A stretch of 64,000 bases of DNA from the NCBI RefSeq assembly GCF_004307425.1, contig NZ_SEWZ01000002.1, positions 500,935 through 564,934 of the forward strand, given 5' to 3'. Within the stretch, counting starts at the first letter, position 1; each line of letters opens with the position of its first letter. A model generated the notes under the pieces. That model saw nothing but the letters and a program-made list of their open reading frames with translations. It made no database searches and was not told the origin of the DNA. A program made the position numbers and the translations under genes. Origin of the DNA: Aquirufa antheringensis (GTDB lineage: Bacteria > Bacteroidota > Bacteroidia > Cytophagales > Spirosomataceae). Below are positions 41,638 through 50,850 of the stretch, one piece after another.

Positions 41638-42841
41638 TATTATAGCCTTATTTTTCGGCCTTCTTCTACCCGCTTTCAACTCGAATGCACAATGGTGGAA
41701 GAAGGCGGATGAGGCAGAGAAAGAGCGTTCTAAAGGAATGCTGTTGCTCACCACCGAAGTTCAGACGGAGGCCACCGTGGCCATTAACCAGATGTATAAC
41801 TTCCATTTCCCGGAAGCTGAACGCGAATTCAATTATTTAAAGATCAAATACCCCCAGCATCCGCTGCCTGATTTTCTATTAGGCCTGATGCAATGGTGGA
41901 AAATCGTCCCTAACACGAGAAATGAGGTTTATGATGATCGTTTGATCGAGTATATGGACCAAAGTATCGAAAAGGCCGAAAAGATCTACGACGAAACCGA
42001 AAACCCAGAAGCCGCCTTCTTCATGGCTGCTGCCTATGGCTTCAAAGGCCGTCTGCACGCAGAGCGCAAGCACTGGACGCGCGCCACGTTGGCCGCCAAA
42101 AACGCCCTCAAATACCTCGAATATTCCCGCAACTTCGCTGATTTCAGCCCAGAATTGATGTTCGGCGATGGCTTGTATAACTACTATTACTTCTTCATTA
42201 AGCAGAACTTTCCCCTTTTGCGCCCCGTCTTGTGGCTTTTCCCTAAGGCAGACAAATCGCAAGGAATTGCTCAATTAGAGAAGGTAAGCTATCAAGCTTT
42301 TTATACCCGGACCGAAGCCCGCTACTTCCTCTTGCAGATTTACGGCATCGAGAATATGAATGAGAAGGCTTACGGAATGGCCAAATACACCTCCGAAACC
42401 TTCCCTGACAATCCCTATTTCCATCGTGCCTATGCCCGTTCGGCCTACATGAATGGAAATATCCAGGAAGCTTCGGCCCTATGTAAAGAAATCTTACGCC
42501 GCATCGAGCAACACCAAATAGGCTACGAAGGCACCTCAGGTCGCTACGCCAGCTATATTTTGGGCTATTACGCCCTGTATGTCTACCGTGATCATGCGGA
42601 AGCGATGCGCTATTTCAAGCAGTGCATGGCCTACACTAAGGAGACGGATGCCACCGATTCAGGTTATTACTGGGCCTCCGTTTTAGGTTTAGCCCGCATT
42701 TCCTACCAACAACAACACTACGACGAAGCCGTCGACTTCTGCAAGGAAGTACTAGAGCGTGCCGAAAAGAAATCTCCCCAACACACGGAGGCAAAGAAAT
42801 TGCTTTCTGAATCCAAGAAAGCCAGACGCAAAAAACGATAA
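41609..42841 (+). CDS. Exported TPR protein, 410 aa
   Basis: A signal peptide (cleaved after FNSNAQ) precedes a helical protein rich in Trp, Tyr and TPR-like hairpins. Examples are YNFHFPEAEREFNYLKIKYP near residue 65, AAFFMAAAYGFKGRLHAERK near 130, and a final block GLARISYQQQHYDEAVDFCK. It may belong to the group of Bacteroidota periplasmic TPR proteins of unknown function. The start lies within the 3' end of the RNase gene, so translational coupling is likely, and rsmG follows by one base. Confidence 0.75.
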   Translation: MEIKLRYHLSIIALFFGLLLPAFNSNAQWWKKADEAEKERSKGMLLLTTEVQTEATVAINQMYNFHFPEAEREFNYLKIKYPQHPLPDFLLGLMQWWKIVPNTRNEVYDDRLIEYMDQSIEKAEKIYDETENPEAAFFMAAAYGFKGRLHAERKHWTRATLAAKNALKYLEYSRNFADFSPELMFGDGLYNYYYFFIKQNFPLLRPVLWLFPKADKSQGIAQLEKVSYQAFYTRTEARYFLLQIYGIENMNEKAYGMAKYTSETFPDNPYFHRAYARSAYMNGNIQEASALCKEILRRIEQHQIGYEGTSGRYASYILGYYALYVYRDHAEAMRYFKQCMAYTKETDATDSGYYWASVLGLARISYQQQHYDEAVDFCKEVLERAEKKSPQHTEAKKLLSESKKARRKKR

Positions 42842-42842
42842 C

Positions 42843-43469
42843 ATGAAAGCAGCCATCATCAAACAGTATTTCCCCACCATCACCGAGCAGCAATTAGCCC
42901 AATTCGAGCAATTGTTCCCCCTGTATGCAGAGTGGAATGAGAAAATCAATGTCATTTCCCGCAAAGACATTGATAACCTGATGCTGCACCACGTATTACA
43001 CTCCCTCGCCATCGCCAAATTCGTCGATTTCAAACCCGGCACCGAAATCTTAGACGTCGGCACCGGCGGCGGCTTCCCCGGCATCCCTTTGGCCATCCTA
43101 TTCCCGGAAGTAAACTTCCACCTTGTGGATAGCATAGGGAAGAAGATCAAAGTCGTTCAAGGCGTCGCAGAAGCCCTAGGCCTCAAAAACGTCCAAGCCA
43201 CCCACGGCCGTGCCGAGGATGTGGACGGCGAGTTTGAATTCGTCGTATCTCGCGCGGTCACCCGTCTACTGCCTTTCTTCGGTTGGGTGAAGAATAAGAT
43301 TAGCCTAAACAGCTACCACGATGTGAAGAATGGCCTGCTTTGCCTAAAAGGCGGAGACTTGCAAGAGGAATTGCAAGAATTCGGTAGAAAGCACAAGGTC
43401 TATCATCTTTCCAAAAGCTTTAAAGAGGATTTCTTCGAGACGAAGAAGTTGGTGCATGTAGCGCTGTAA
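42843..43469 (+). CDS. rsmG: 16S rRNA (guanine-527-N7)-methyltransferase
   Basis: The ATG at 42843 gives MKAAIIKQYFPTITEQQLAQ (208 residues); the longer reading lies inside the TPR gene. RsmG hallmarks are LYAEWNEKINVISRKDIDNL, the SAM-binding motif ILDVGTGGGFPGIPLAILFP and SRAVTRLLPFFGWV. It methylates G527 of 16S rRNA, and its loss gives low-level streptomycin resistance. The last codons and the stop form the first small hairpin of the repeat array that follows (GCGC on both sides of TGTAA). Confidence 0.93.
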   Translation: MKAAIIKQYFPTITEQQLAQFEQLFPLYAEWNEKINVISRKDIDNLMLHHVLHSLAIAKFVDFKPGTEILDVGTGGGFPGIPLAILFPEVNFHLVDSIGKKIKVVQGVAEALGLKNVQATHGRAEDVDGEFEFVVSRAVTRLLPFFGWVKNKISLNSYHDVKNGLLCLKGGDLQEELQEFGRKHKVYHLSKSFKEDFFETKKLVHVAL

Positions 43470-43471
43470 GC

Positions 43472-43620
43472 GCAGTCGTCACTACGTGACTTAGTCGCCC
43501 TGCGGGCTTGGTCATCGCTGCGCGATTTAGTCATGACGCTTCGCTTAGTCGGCGCGTTGCGCCCTAGTCGCCCTGCGGGCTTGGTCATCGCTGCGCGATT
43601 TAGTCGACTCCGTCTTAGTC
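43472..43620. repeat. Micro-hairpin array 1 (TTAGTC-separated)
   Basis: About nine units, each a short perfect or near-perfect palindrome with a 3-base loop, separated by TTAGTC or variants TTGGTC and CTAGTC. Stem-loop-stem units in order include GTCAC-TAC-GTGAC, GCCC-TGC-GGGC, ATCGC-TGC-GCGAT, a degenerate GC-TTC-GC, GGCGC-GTT-GCGCC, GCCC-TGC-GGGC again, ATCGC-TGC-GCGAT again and GAC-TCC-GTC. Stems differ in sequence while base pairing is kept. This begins the 325-base gene-free stretch after rsmG, which also holds the heptads and the palindrome element listed next. Confidence 0.85.
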
Positions 43621-43626
43621 AATGCT

Positions 43627-43670
43627 TTGAACTTTGGTCTTTGCTCTTTGAACTTTGATATTTGAATCTT
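43627..43670. repeat. Degenerate heptad repeat TTTGNNN
   Basis: Consecutive 7-base words TTTGAAC, TTTGGTC, TTTGCTC, TTTGAAC, TTTGATA and TTTGAAT run in phase straight into CTTGACA, the left arm of the palindrome at 43669. The period of seven is exact. Confidence 0.8.
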
Positions 43671-43738
43671 GACAGAATGTGTCAATACCTGAAAACGCCT
43701 CTGAGTGCCTCGACGTTATTTTACTAAAAGTGTATTTA
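43669..43738. repeat. Palindrome element, copy 1
   Basis: TTGACA, five bases, TGTCAA (43669-43685), followed by a right flank that starts TACCTGAAAACGCC and continues TGAGTGCCTCGA to a T-rich end. The flank is shared with the copies at 47.9 and 51.8 kb. The left side is occupied by heptads instead of a matching arm. Confidence 0.8.
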
Positions 43739-43755
43739 CGGATCAGGAGGGCCTA

Positions 43756-43790
43756 TCTATACTCTATAATCTCTACTCTCTTATCTAAGT
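43756..43790. repeat. Degenerate heptad repeat TCTNTAN
   Basis: Five in-phase 7-base words: TCTATAC, TCTATAA, TCTCTAC, TCTCTTA and TCTAAGT. They end five bases before the 3' end of the LytTR gene. Confidence 0.65.
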
Positions 43791-43794
43791 CGCT

Positions 43795-44148
43795 CTACGA
43801 CTGCTGCGCAGCAGCTTTAAACAAATCCTTCAACGGTTTAATTTGGCGACGCGAGATGGTCACCTGATGTTGGTTGATTAAACGAATGCTTTTGTGGATA
43901 TTGAAATCGATCGCCTGAATGGCATTCATGTTTACGATAGCTGATTTAGACGGGCGAATGAATCCGCGATCTAGTAGGCTGGGCTCGAAGTATTTTAATG
44001 TTCGGCAGGAGATGATCTTTCGTCCGTCCGATAAATAGAATTTGGAATAATTTCCTTCGCCTTCGATGCGTAAAATAGTATCAATACAAACTTTTTGATC
44101 GCCGATCAGAAGTTCATAGCATTGCTCTCTCTTAATATTAACGGTCAT
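43795..44148 (-). CDS. Stand-alone LytTR DNA-binding regulator
   Basis: The ATG at 44148 gives MTVNIKREQCYELLIGDQKV (117 residues); the TTG 24 bases upstream is less likely. The LytTR domain spans almost the whole protein: DTILRIEGEGNYSKFYLSDG, RKIISCRTLKYFEPSL, RGFIRPSKSAIVNMNAI and TISRRQIKPLKDLF. LytTR proteins bind direct repeats in the major groove through beta strands and usually carry a receiver domain; here there is none, so activity must be controlled by level or a partner. No histidine kinase is adjacent. The 254 bases upstream hold nothing I recognise except the promoter box of the next gene. Confidence 0.82.
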   Translation of the reverse strand: MTVNIKREQCYELLIGDQKVCIDTILRIEGEGNYSKFYLSDGRKIISCRTLKYFEPSLLDRGFIRPSKSAIVNMNAIQAIDFNIHKSIRLINQHQVTISRRQIKPLKDLFKAAAQQS

Positions 44149-44378
44149 AATTTGGAACAGTTGATGAGACAAAACTACGTCCTTGGATCCCCTTTTGTAA
44201 TAATAATTAGGTTATTTGCGTTATTGACTATTATTGGGTTTATTTCGTTTATTTACCGGTGGATAAATGATAGCTTACATATATTTTTTATATGAAATAC
44301 ATATAAAAAGCAACATGAAAGGTGTTGCAAACAAGTCTTTCACGTAGTATTCGGGGCAGGGGTAACGAGAATTTTGCT

Positions 44379-44386
44379 TATTTTTG
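44379..44386 (+). promoter_or_regulatory. Aldo/keto reductase promoter -7 box
   Basis: TATTTTTG is an exact TAnnTTTG match, 16 bases before the ATG at 44403. The -33 element is not clear. Confidence 0.5.
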
Positions 44387-44402
44387 GAAATAAATAAACA
44401 CT

Positions 44403-45374
44403 ATGAAAACAAGACGATTTGGCCGGACGAACTGGCATGTGAGTGAAGTGGGATATGGCATGTGGGGCTTGGCCGGTTGGACCGGATCTGATATTGAGGA
44501 AGTCAATAAATCTTTAGACCGTTCGGTTGAGCTGGGTTGTAATTTTTTTGACACGGCTTGGGGCTATGCGGAGGGTAAGAGTGAGGAAATCTTGGGAGGT
44601 CTTTTGAGACGTCATAAAGAAACCACCTTATACGCTGCGACGAAGATTCCGCCCAAAAACTTTACCTGGCCATCCAAGTCTCATTTCAAAATAGAGGACT
44701 GTTTTCCGGCTGCGCACATCGTGGAATACACAGAGAAAAGTTTGCGCAATCTGAAAGTGGAGCAAATTGATTTGCAGCAGTTCCATGTGTGGGAAGATGC
44801 GTGGGCAGATCGCGATGAGTGGAAAATGGCGGTGGAGAAATTAACGAAAGAGGGAAAAGTCGCTCATTGGGGAGTTTCGGTGAACCGTTGGGAGCCAAAC
44901 AACTGCTTGCAGACCTTGGAAACGGGATTGATTTCCTCGGTGCAGGTGATTTACAATATTTTTGACCAAAATCCAGAAGACCAATTATTCCCCCTTTGTA
45001 AGAAATTAGACGTGGGTGTGATTGCGCGTGTGCCTTTTGATGAGGGAAGTTTGACGGGTTTGATGACTTATGAAACGACTTTCCCGGCGAATGATTGGCG
45101 TTCGACCTATTTCGTTCCGGAGAATTTGATTTCGAGTGTGGATCACGCGAATGCGTTGAAACCGTTGGTTCCAGAAGGGATGGATTTACCTGAAATGGCC
45201 TTGCGTTTCATCCTGTCGAATCCAGATGTGGGCACGATTATTCCAGGTATGCGGAAGATTAAGCACGTAGAAAGTAATACAGCCACTTCGGATGGCAATG
45301 GTTTATCAACAGAATTAGTAGAGGAGTTGCGCGCGCACCGTTGGGAGCGTCAGCCTACTTCTTGGTCGCAGTAA
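44403..45374 (+). CDS. Aldo/keto reductase
   Basis: 323 residues forming a TIM-barrel NADPH-dependent oxidoreductase. Typical features are SEVGYGMWGLAGWTGSD, the catalytic-Asp and Tyr region in GCNFFDTAWGYAEGKSEEIL, and VEQIDLQQFHVWEDAW. The usual catalytic His-loop (K/H in the LYAATKIPPKN region) is present. The C-terminal SNPDVGTIIPGMRKIKHV binds cofactor phosphate. It reduces carbonyls of sugars or aldehydes; the substrate is unknown. Its 3' end overlaps the convergent rhodanese-thioredoxin gene by 20 bases. Confidence 0.88.
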   Translation: MKTRRFGRTNWHVSEVGYGMWGLAGWTGSDIEEVNKSLDRSVELGCNFFDTAWGYAEGKSEEILGGLLRRHKETTLYAATKIPPKNFTWPSKSHFKIEDCFPAAHIVEYTEKSLRNLKVEQIDLQQFHVWEDAWADRDEWKMAVEKLTKEGKVAHWGVSVNRWEPNNCLQTLETGLISSVQVIYNIFDQNPEDQLFPLCKKLDVGVIARVPFDEGSLTGLMTYETTFPANDWRSTYFVPENLISSVDHANALKPLVPEGMDLPEMALRFILSNPDVGTIIPGMRKIKHVESNTATSDGNGLSTELVEELRAHRWERQPTSWSQ

Positions 45375-46062
45375 AGAGTTCTTTTAACGCGGCCTCTTCC
45401 CGAAATCCCGATGTTTTAGTGATCAACTCCCCTTTGGAGAAGACCATGAAACTCGGGATTTCGTCTATTCCGTAGGCCTGCATGATGGCCTGGTTGCCGT
45501 CCGCTTCGACCTTTAAAACGGTAACTTTACCTTTGAATTCTTCGGCTAATTTATCGACGATGGGCATCATTTTAAGGCATGGCGCACACCATTTGGCATA
45601 GAAATCAACCACAACGGCGTCAGATGAAGCGATTTCTTTTTTGAAGTCTCCCAAATTCCAAGCCGCATCATGCTTCACATCGGGTACTCCCTCTAAAGGC
45701 TTCAGACGAGTCGTCCATTTCAAATAGCCCCCTTTCATTTCGGTCACTTGAAAACCAGCCGCGCGCATTTGTTCTGCTGCTTGGGCAGAACGACCGCCGG
45801 AAAGACAATAGATTAATACTGGTTTATCTTTTGAAAGTTGCGCGACCTTGGCGCTGAAATCGGGGGAACGAAAGTCGATGTTCATCGCCTTTGGCAAATG
45901 TCCTCCTCCAAATTCCCCCGTCGTCCGCACATCCAGCAAATAAGCGTTCGGCGTCTCTTTGATCTTCTTTTCGAAGGTATCCACGTCTACATTTTGGCCA
46001 AACGTGTTGAGCTTCAGTAGTGAAACAAAAATCAATGACAGATAGGCGATGCGAATTTTCAT
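45355..46062 (-). CDS. Exported rhodanese-thioredoxin fusion protein
   Basis: The start MKIRIAYLSLIFVSLLKLNT gives a signal peptide ending FGQ (235 residues). Residues about 30-125 are a rhodanese domain with YLLDVRTTGEFGGGHLPKA and the active-site loop VLIYCLSGGRSAQAA (catalytic Cys). Residues about 135-235 are a thioredoxin domain with DFYAKWCAPCLKMMPIVDKL (CAPC redox pair) and the cis-Pro in DEIPSFMVF. The fusion probably handles sulfane sulfur or disulfides in the periplasm. It is divergent from eno and converges with the aldo/keto reductase. Confidence 0.85.
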   Translation of the reverse strand: MKIRIAYLSLIFVSLLKLNTFGQNVDVDTFEKKIKETPNAYLLDVRTTGEFGGGHLPKAMNIDFRSPDFSAKVAQLSKDKPVLIYCLSGGRSAQAAEQMRAAGFQVTEMKGGYLKWTTRLKPLEGVPDVKHDAAWNLGDFKKEIASSDAVVVDFYAKWCAPCLKMMPIVDKLAEEFKGKVTVLKVEADGNQAIMQAYGIDEIPSFMVFSKGELITKTSGFREEAALKELFTATKK

Positions 46063-46129
46063 GACTTTAATACGGATTTTAGGCAAAATTTACGTTATTT
46101 TGCAAGGCAATTTAGCCAATAATAAGTAA

Positions 46130-47434
<1,305 letters not shown>

Positions 47435-47438
47435 TTCT

Positions 47439-47759
47439 ATGCTCGATCGCGTACGTAGTTTATTTTTAGGGCCAAATCGTTTCTATTACGTCTCCACCAG
47501 TGTTTTATTGGTTTGGATGTTCGTATTAGATACAAACGATCTTTCGGTCCAATATAGACTCTACACCGAATTGGCAGACCTGAAGGCAGAACACGAATAC
47601 TATCGGCACAAATTAAAGGAGCTGAAACAGGAGCGTGCTGCCGTGATGGGCAATCCAGCGTTGTTAGAAAAATACGCTCGCGAAAAGTACTTCATGAAGC
47701 GACCATCCGAGGATGTCTTCGTGATAGTAGATCAGGAGAATCAACCGATTGAAAAATGA
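47439..47759 (+). CDS. FtsB/DivIC-family septum formation protein
   Basis: 106 residues. One transmembrane helix (about 14-32) is followed by a coiled coil (about 45-75, ADLKAEHEYYRHKLKELKQE) and the conserved end LLEKYAREKYFMKRPSEDVF and VIVD. This is the DivIC/FtsB build; in the divisome these proteins link FtsL and FtsQ. The gene is 4 bases after eno, a pairing common in bacteria (eno-ftsB). A strong terminator follows immediately. Confidence 0.85.
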   Translation: MLDRVRSLFLGPNRFYYVSTSVLLVWMFVLDTNDLSVQYRLYTELADLKAEHEYYRHKLKELKQERAAVMGNPALLEKYAREKYFMKRPSEDVFVIVDQENQPIEK

Positions 47760-47790
47760 AAAAAGTCCAGCAGAAATGCTGGACTTTTTT
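47760..47790 (+). terminator. Intrinsic terminator of the eno-ftsB operon
   Basis: A 13-bp stem (AAAAAGTCCAGCA and its complement) with a GAAA tetraloop ends in six T. It begins one base after the stop codon at 47759. Confidence 0.92.
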
Positions 47791-47795
47791 CATTT

Positions 47796-47843
47796 CAAAG
47801 AGCAAAGTTAAAAGTTCAAAGAGCAAAGCTCAAAGTTCAAAAG
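47796..47843. repeat. Degenerate heptad repeat (complement TTTGNNN)
   Basis: On the minus strand seven in-phase words read TTTGAAC, TTTGAGC, TTTGCTC, TTTGAAC, TTTTAAC, TTTGCTC, TTTGAAA. It begins right after the eno-ftsB terminator. A lone micro-hairpin (CGCC-TGC-GGCG) follows at about 47850-47860. Confidence 0.8.
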
Positions 47844-47898
47844 TGGCATCGCCTGCGGCGAATCGTATAGAGGAATTTATGCAATCTGCCTTTCCGGC

Positions 47899-48016
47899 CT
47901 CTAAACCCAATAAAGTGTGAAATAAACTTCGAGGCACTCAGGCGACTTTTCAGGTATTGACAGAATTTGTCAATACGCGAAAATGCCATTTAGTGCCTTG
48001 AAAGTATTTTAACCCA
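47899..48016. repeat. Palindrome element, copy 2 (full-length imperfect inverted repeat)
   Basis: The centre is GTATTGACA, five bases, TGTCAATAC (47954-47976, perfect 9-bp arms). Both flanks are related in inverted orientation: the complement of the left flank reads CTGAAAAG..GCCTGAGTGCCTCGAAGTTTATTTC in pieces, and the right flank reads GCGAAAATGCCATTTAGTGCC then TTGAAAGTATTTT. This makes an imperfect hairpin of roughly 100 bases. It lies in the 396-base gene-free stretch between ftsB and gpmI, with heptads on one side and array 2 on the other. Confidence 0.8.
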
Positions 48017-48060
48017 TTTGTGCCCTAGGAGCACCCAGGGCCATATCGGACTCATTCCCT

Positions 48061-48154
48061 CCGGACTAAGCGACGCAGTCGCGACTAAGTCCCGTAGGGA
48101 CGACTAGATCGCGTAGCGATGACTCCGACGCAGTCGGAATGACTTCTAGTCGAC
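48061..48154. repeat. Micro-hairpin array 2 (complementary orientation)
   Basis: Read on the minus strand the units are CCGAC-TGC-GTCGG, ATCGC-TAC-GCGAT, GTCCC-TAC-GGGAC and GCGAC-TGC-GTCGC, separated by TTAGTC, CTAGTC or AGTC. All have 5-bp stems and 3-base loops. Orientation relative to palindrome copy 2 is the same as in loci 1 and 4. Confidence 0.85.
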
Positions 48155-48156
48155 TT

Positions 48157-48193
48157 ATTTTAAATCAAAAAGCGGAGCTTTTCAATTTAAAAT
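48157..48193 (-). terminator. Large AT-rich hairpin containing the gpmI stop codon
   Basis: 17-bp arms (48157-48173 and 48177-48193) pair with two mismatches around a 3-base loop. The gpmI stop codon (48187-48189) lies in the stem. On the minus strand there is no clear T-run beyond it, so it may terminate weakly or protect the mRNA end. Confidence 0.5.
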
Positions 48194-49707
48194 AATGCCA
48201 CCCCCGTCATCTCTTTCGGTTGAGCCACGCCCATCATTTTCAAGATCGTAGGAGACACATCACCCAGTTTACCGTCGCGAAGCGTAGGTTTGAATTCGTT
48301 GTCTACCAAAATACATGGAACAAGGTTCGTTGAATGGGCTGTGTTTGGCGAACCATCTTCATTCATCATTACGTCCGCGTTACCGTGGTCAGCGATGATG
48401 ATGAAGGAATAGCCGTGGGCTAGACCCGCTGTTACGACTGCCTCGGCGCAAGCGTCTACCGTTTCGACTGCCTTCACTACGGCAGAGAAAACGCCCGTGT
48501 GGCCTACCATGTCAGGATTAGCAAAGTTTAAGCAGACGAAGTCTACCTCCTCTTTTTCTAATTCTGGGATCAACGCATCGCGAAGATCTGCGGCAGACAT
48601 TTCGGGTTGAAGATCGTAGGTGGCGACTTTTGGGGAGTTGCGTAGGATGTTTTGTTGTCCTGTGAAAAGGGCCTCGCGACCGCCTGAGAAGAAGAATGTA
48701 ACGTGTGGGTATTTTTCGGTTTCGGCGATGCGAATTTGTTTTTTGCCTGCGCCCTCAAGGACCTCGCCCATTGTCATTGGTAGGTTGGAGTCGTTGAAGA
48801 TGACGTGGACGTTTTGGAATTCTTTATCGTATTCCGTCATCGTCAAGTAGTACAAATTCATTTTGTGCATGTTCTCCTCGTGGAAATCACGCTGTGTTAA
48901 AGCCTGCGTGATTTCGCGGCCACGGTCCGTGCGGAAGTTGAAGCAGATTACTACGTCGCCCTCTTGGATGTTGCCAATTGGAGCACCGGACGCATCCGTC
49001 ATGATGATTGGGTGGATGAATTCGTCCGTTACACCTGCAGCGTAGCTCGCTTCGATGGATTTCAATACATCGGTAGAAGGAGTTCCTTCGCCGTGGACCA
49101 TCGCTTTGTAGGCCAAAGCCACGCGCTCCCAGCGATTATCGCGGTCCATCGCGTAGTAACGACCCGTTACTGAAGCGATTTGCGTGTTGGTTTTAAGTGT
49201 ATGTTGGTATAAATCGGTCATGAATTTCAGACCTGATTTGGGATCCGTATCACGGCCATCTGTGAAAGCGTGGACGAAAACGTTGCCCAAACCTGCCTCT
49301 GACGCCGTCGAAAGCAAGGATTTCAAGTGCTCGATGTGTGCGTGAACGCCGCCGTCGGACACAAGACCCATGAAGTGAACGGATTTGTTATTTGCTTTAG
49401 CATAGTCGAATGCTTTCGCTAATTCAGGCTCCTGGCCCAAAGTATTTTCTGTGACTGCTTTGTTGATGCGAACGAGGTTTTGGTAGACCACGCGGCCTGC
49501 CCCTAAGTTCATGTGGCCCACTTCTGAGTTGCCCATTTGGCCCTCTGGTAAACCTACTGCTAAGCCGGACGCCTCTAATTTCGAGTGCGCATATTTGCTG
49601 TAAAGCGAAGAAATAAATGGCGTTTTGGCCGCGTCGATTGCGGAAACTTTGGGGTTTGTTGCGATGCCCCAGCCATCTAAGATCATTAAAACTACTTTCT
49701 TATCCAT
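48187..49707 (-). CDS. gpmI: 2,3-bisphosphoglycerate-independent phosphoglycerate mutase
   Basis: 506 residues of the alkaline-phosphatase superfamily. Features are VVLMILDGWGIATNP (first Asp metal ligand), the nucleophile Ser in MGNSEVGHMNLGAGRVVYQN, HAFTDGRDTDPKSGL, SVTGRYYAMDRDNRWER, NFANPDMVGHTGVF and IIADHGNADVM with late metal ligands. It interconverts 3- and 2-phosphoglycerate with Mn2+, the step before enolase encoded 750 bases away on the other strand. A TAATTTTG promoter box lies upstream at 49732. Confidence 0.96.
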   Translation of the reverse strand: MDKKVVLMILDGWGIATNPKVSAIDAAKTPFISSLYSKYAHSKLEASGLAVGLPEGQMGNSEVGHMNLGAGRVVYQNLVRINKAVTENTLGQEPELAKAFDYAKANNKSVHFMGLVSDGGVHAHIEHLKSLLSTASEAGLGNVFVHAFTDGRDTDPKSGLKFMTDLYQHTLKTNTQIASVTGRYYAMDRDNRWERVALAYKAMVHGEGTPSTDVLKSIEASYAAGVTDEFIHPIIMTDASGAPIGNIQEGDVVICFNFRTDRGREITQALTQRDFHEENMHKMNLYYLTMTEYDKEFQNVHVIFNDSNLPMTMGEVLEGAGKKQIRIAETEKYPHVTFFFSGGREALFTGQQNILRNSPKVATYDLQPEMSAADLRDALIPELEKEEVDFVCLNFANPDMVGHTGVFSAVVKAVETVDACAEAVVTAGLAHGYSFIIIADHGNADVMMNEDGSPNTAHSTNLVPCILVDNEFKPTLRDGKLGDVSPTILKMMGVAQPKEMTGVALF

Positions 49708-49731
49708 CTTTTATTGTATTACATTTCACCA

Positions 49732-49739
49732 CAAAATTA
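49732..49739 (-). promoter_or_regulatory. gpmI promoter -7 box
   Basis: The minus strand reads TAATTTTG, an exact TAnnTTTG match, 24 bases before the ATG at 49707. A TTG occurs only 12 bases upstream, closer than the usual -33 spacing. Confidence 0.5.
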
Positions 49740-49759
49740 CCCATTTCTAGGCAATTCCC

Positions 49760-50437
49760 CTAGATTCTATTGCTCATTTGTTCTGCCAAAGCCTTGATAT
49801 CCACCACCTCAATCGTCTTCTTTTCGGTCGGAAAGGCAGCCACCTCGATCATCGCCTTTGCTAATTCCTCCAAAGTAGACGCCGTCTTCCCCGCCACCAA
49901 AAGCAGCAGCGGATACATCCAGTCGATGTATTTATAGTATTTCAAGGTGAATTTATTCCCCCTCATTGGCTGCAAATACCCCGGTCTAAACGAATAAGAA
50001 TCCCGAAAACCCATCTTTTTCAGATCATTTTCCGTCTTCCCCTTCACCCTCGCCCACATAATCGAACCCTTTTCGGTGCTGTCTGTGGACATCCCGGAAA
50101 TATAGCTGAAGCTTATATGTTTGGGCATTTGAGCCGCAAAACCCAAAGTCAAATCATAGGTCTTACGCCTAAACTCCTCTTCTTTCATCCCCACGGACGA
50201 AACTCCGAGGCAAAATAGGCACGCATCGTAATCTTTGGCGACCTCTTTAATCTCCTCCGGCTGATAAAAATCGGCCAAAAAATACTCTTTTAATTTCGGG
50301 TGCGAGTGACCAGACGGCTTGCGACTAATCGCCAAAACCTCTTTCACAAACGGCGAACGCAACGCCTCCAACATCACGCCCTCGCCCACCATCCCGGTTA
50401 CCCCGGTCACAATCACTTTGATTTGTGGATTTTCCAT
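49760..50437 (-). CDS. NAD(P)-binding Rossmann-fold protein (HTATIP2/atypical SDR-like)
   Basis: 225 residues. The N-terminal VIVTGVTGMVGEGVMLEALR is a GxxGxxG dinucleotide motif of atypical short-chain dehydrogenases, followed by YDACLFCLGVSSVGMKEEEF and SFSYISGMSTDS with ARVKGKTENDLKK (Y/S and K of the active-site region replaced). The C-terminus has one hydrophobic stretch (YIDWMYPLLLLVAGKTAST). Such proteins reduce or epimerise sugar- or lipid-linked groups, or only sense NADPH; the activity here is unknown. It is divergent from the Dabb gene. Confidence 0.8.
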   Translation of the reverse strand: MENPQIKVIVTGVTGMVGEGVMLEALRSPFVKEVLAISRKPSGHSHPKLKEYFLADFYQPEEIKEVAKDYDACLFCLGVSSVGMKEEEFRRKTYDLTLGFAAQMPKHISFSYISGMSTDSTEKGSIMWARVKGKTENDLKKMGFRDSYSFRPGYLQPMRGNKFTLKYYKYIDWMYPLLLLVAGKTASTLEELAKAMIEVAAFPTEKKTIEVVDIKALAEQMSNRI

Positions 50438-50463
50438 TGTAGAATTGAAAAAATATTAAACCT

Positions 50464-50850
50464 ATGTCTACTTCCCGCCGCGATTTTATCGCCCTAGCCT
50501 CGACCTTGCCCTTTGTGGCATCAGCTGAACCTTCAACGAAAATGACCTTTATACATCATGTGTTGTTTTGGGCCAAAAACCCAGCCTCCACCACCGAAAC
50601 CGATCAACTCTACCGCGCCCTAAAAACGTTAGGCACCCTCCCGATGATCACTTCAGCCCACGTAGGCAAGCCCATCGTCACCGATTTTGACAAATCCGTT
50701 ACAGAAGCAAGTTACACCTTTTCGGTAGTCCTTGTTTTCGACAGCGCCGAAAAAGAAAAAGAATACCTCTACCACCCACTCCACAAGAAGTTCATTGAGG
50801 AGAACATGCACCTTTGGGGAAAAGTTCAGGTGATAGATTCGCTTGCGTAG
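50464..50850 (+). CDS. Dabb-domain protein with Tat-like signal, second copy
   Basis: 128 residues. The N-terminus STSRRDFIALASTLPFVASA is a twin-arginine-like signal. The Dabb barrel shows FIHHVLFWAKNPAS, SYTFSVVLVFDSAEKEKEYL and the ending HPLHKKFIEENMHLWGKVQV. It is clearly paralogous to the protein at 1972-2355 but stands alone, so the family is not tied to the monooxygenase operon. The last codons and stop (TAG at 50848-50850) form the loop and arm of the first hairpin of array 3. Confidence 0.75.
   Translation: MSTSRRDFIALASTLPFVASAEPSTKMTFIHHVLFWAKNPASTTETDQLYRALKTLGTLPMITSAHVGKPIVTDFDKSVTEASYTFSVVLVFDSAEKEKEYLYHPLHKKFIEENMHLWGKVQVIDSLA

Noticed and set aside
43403-43588. Open frame across array 1
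   Set aside because: Its peptide is made of repeated words from the DNA repeat (Ser-Asp-Asp-type), it is antisense to the rsmG 3' end, and no start context exists.
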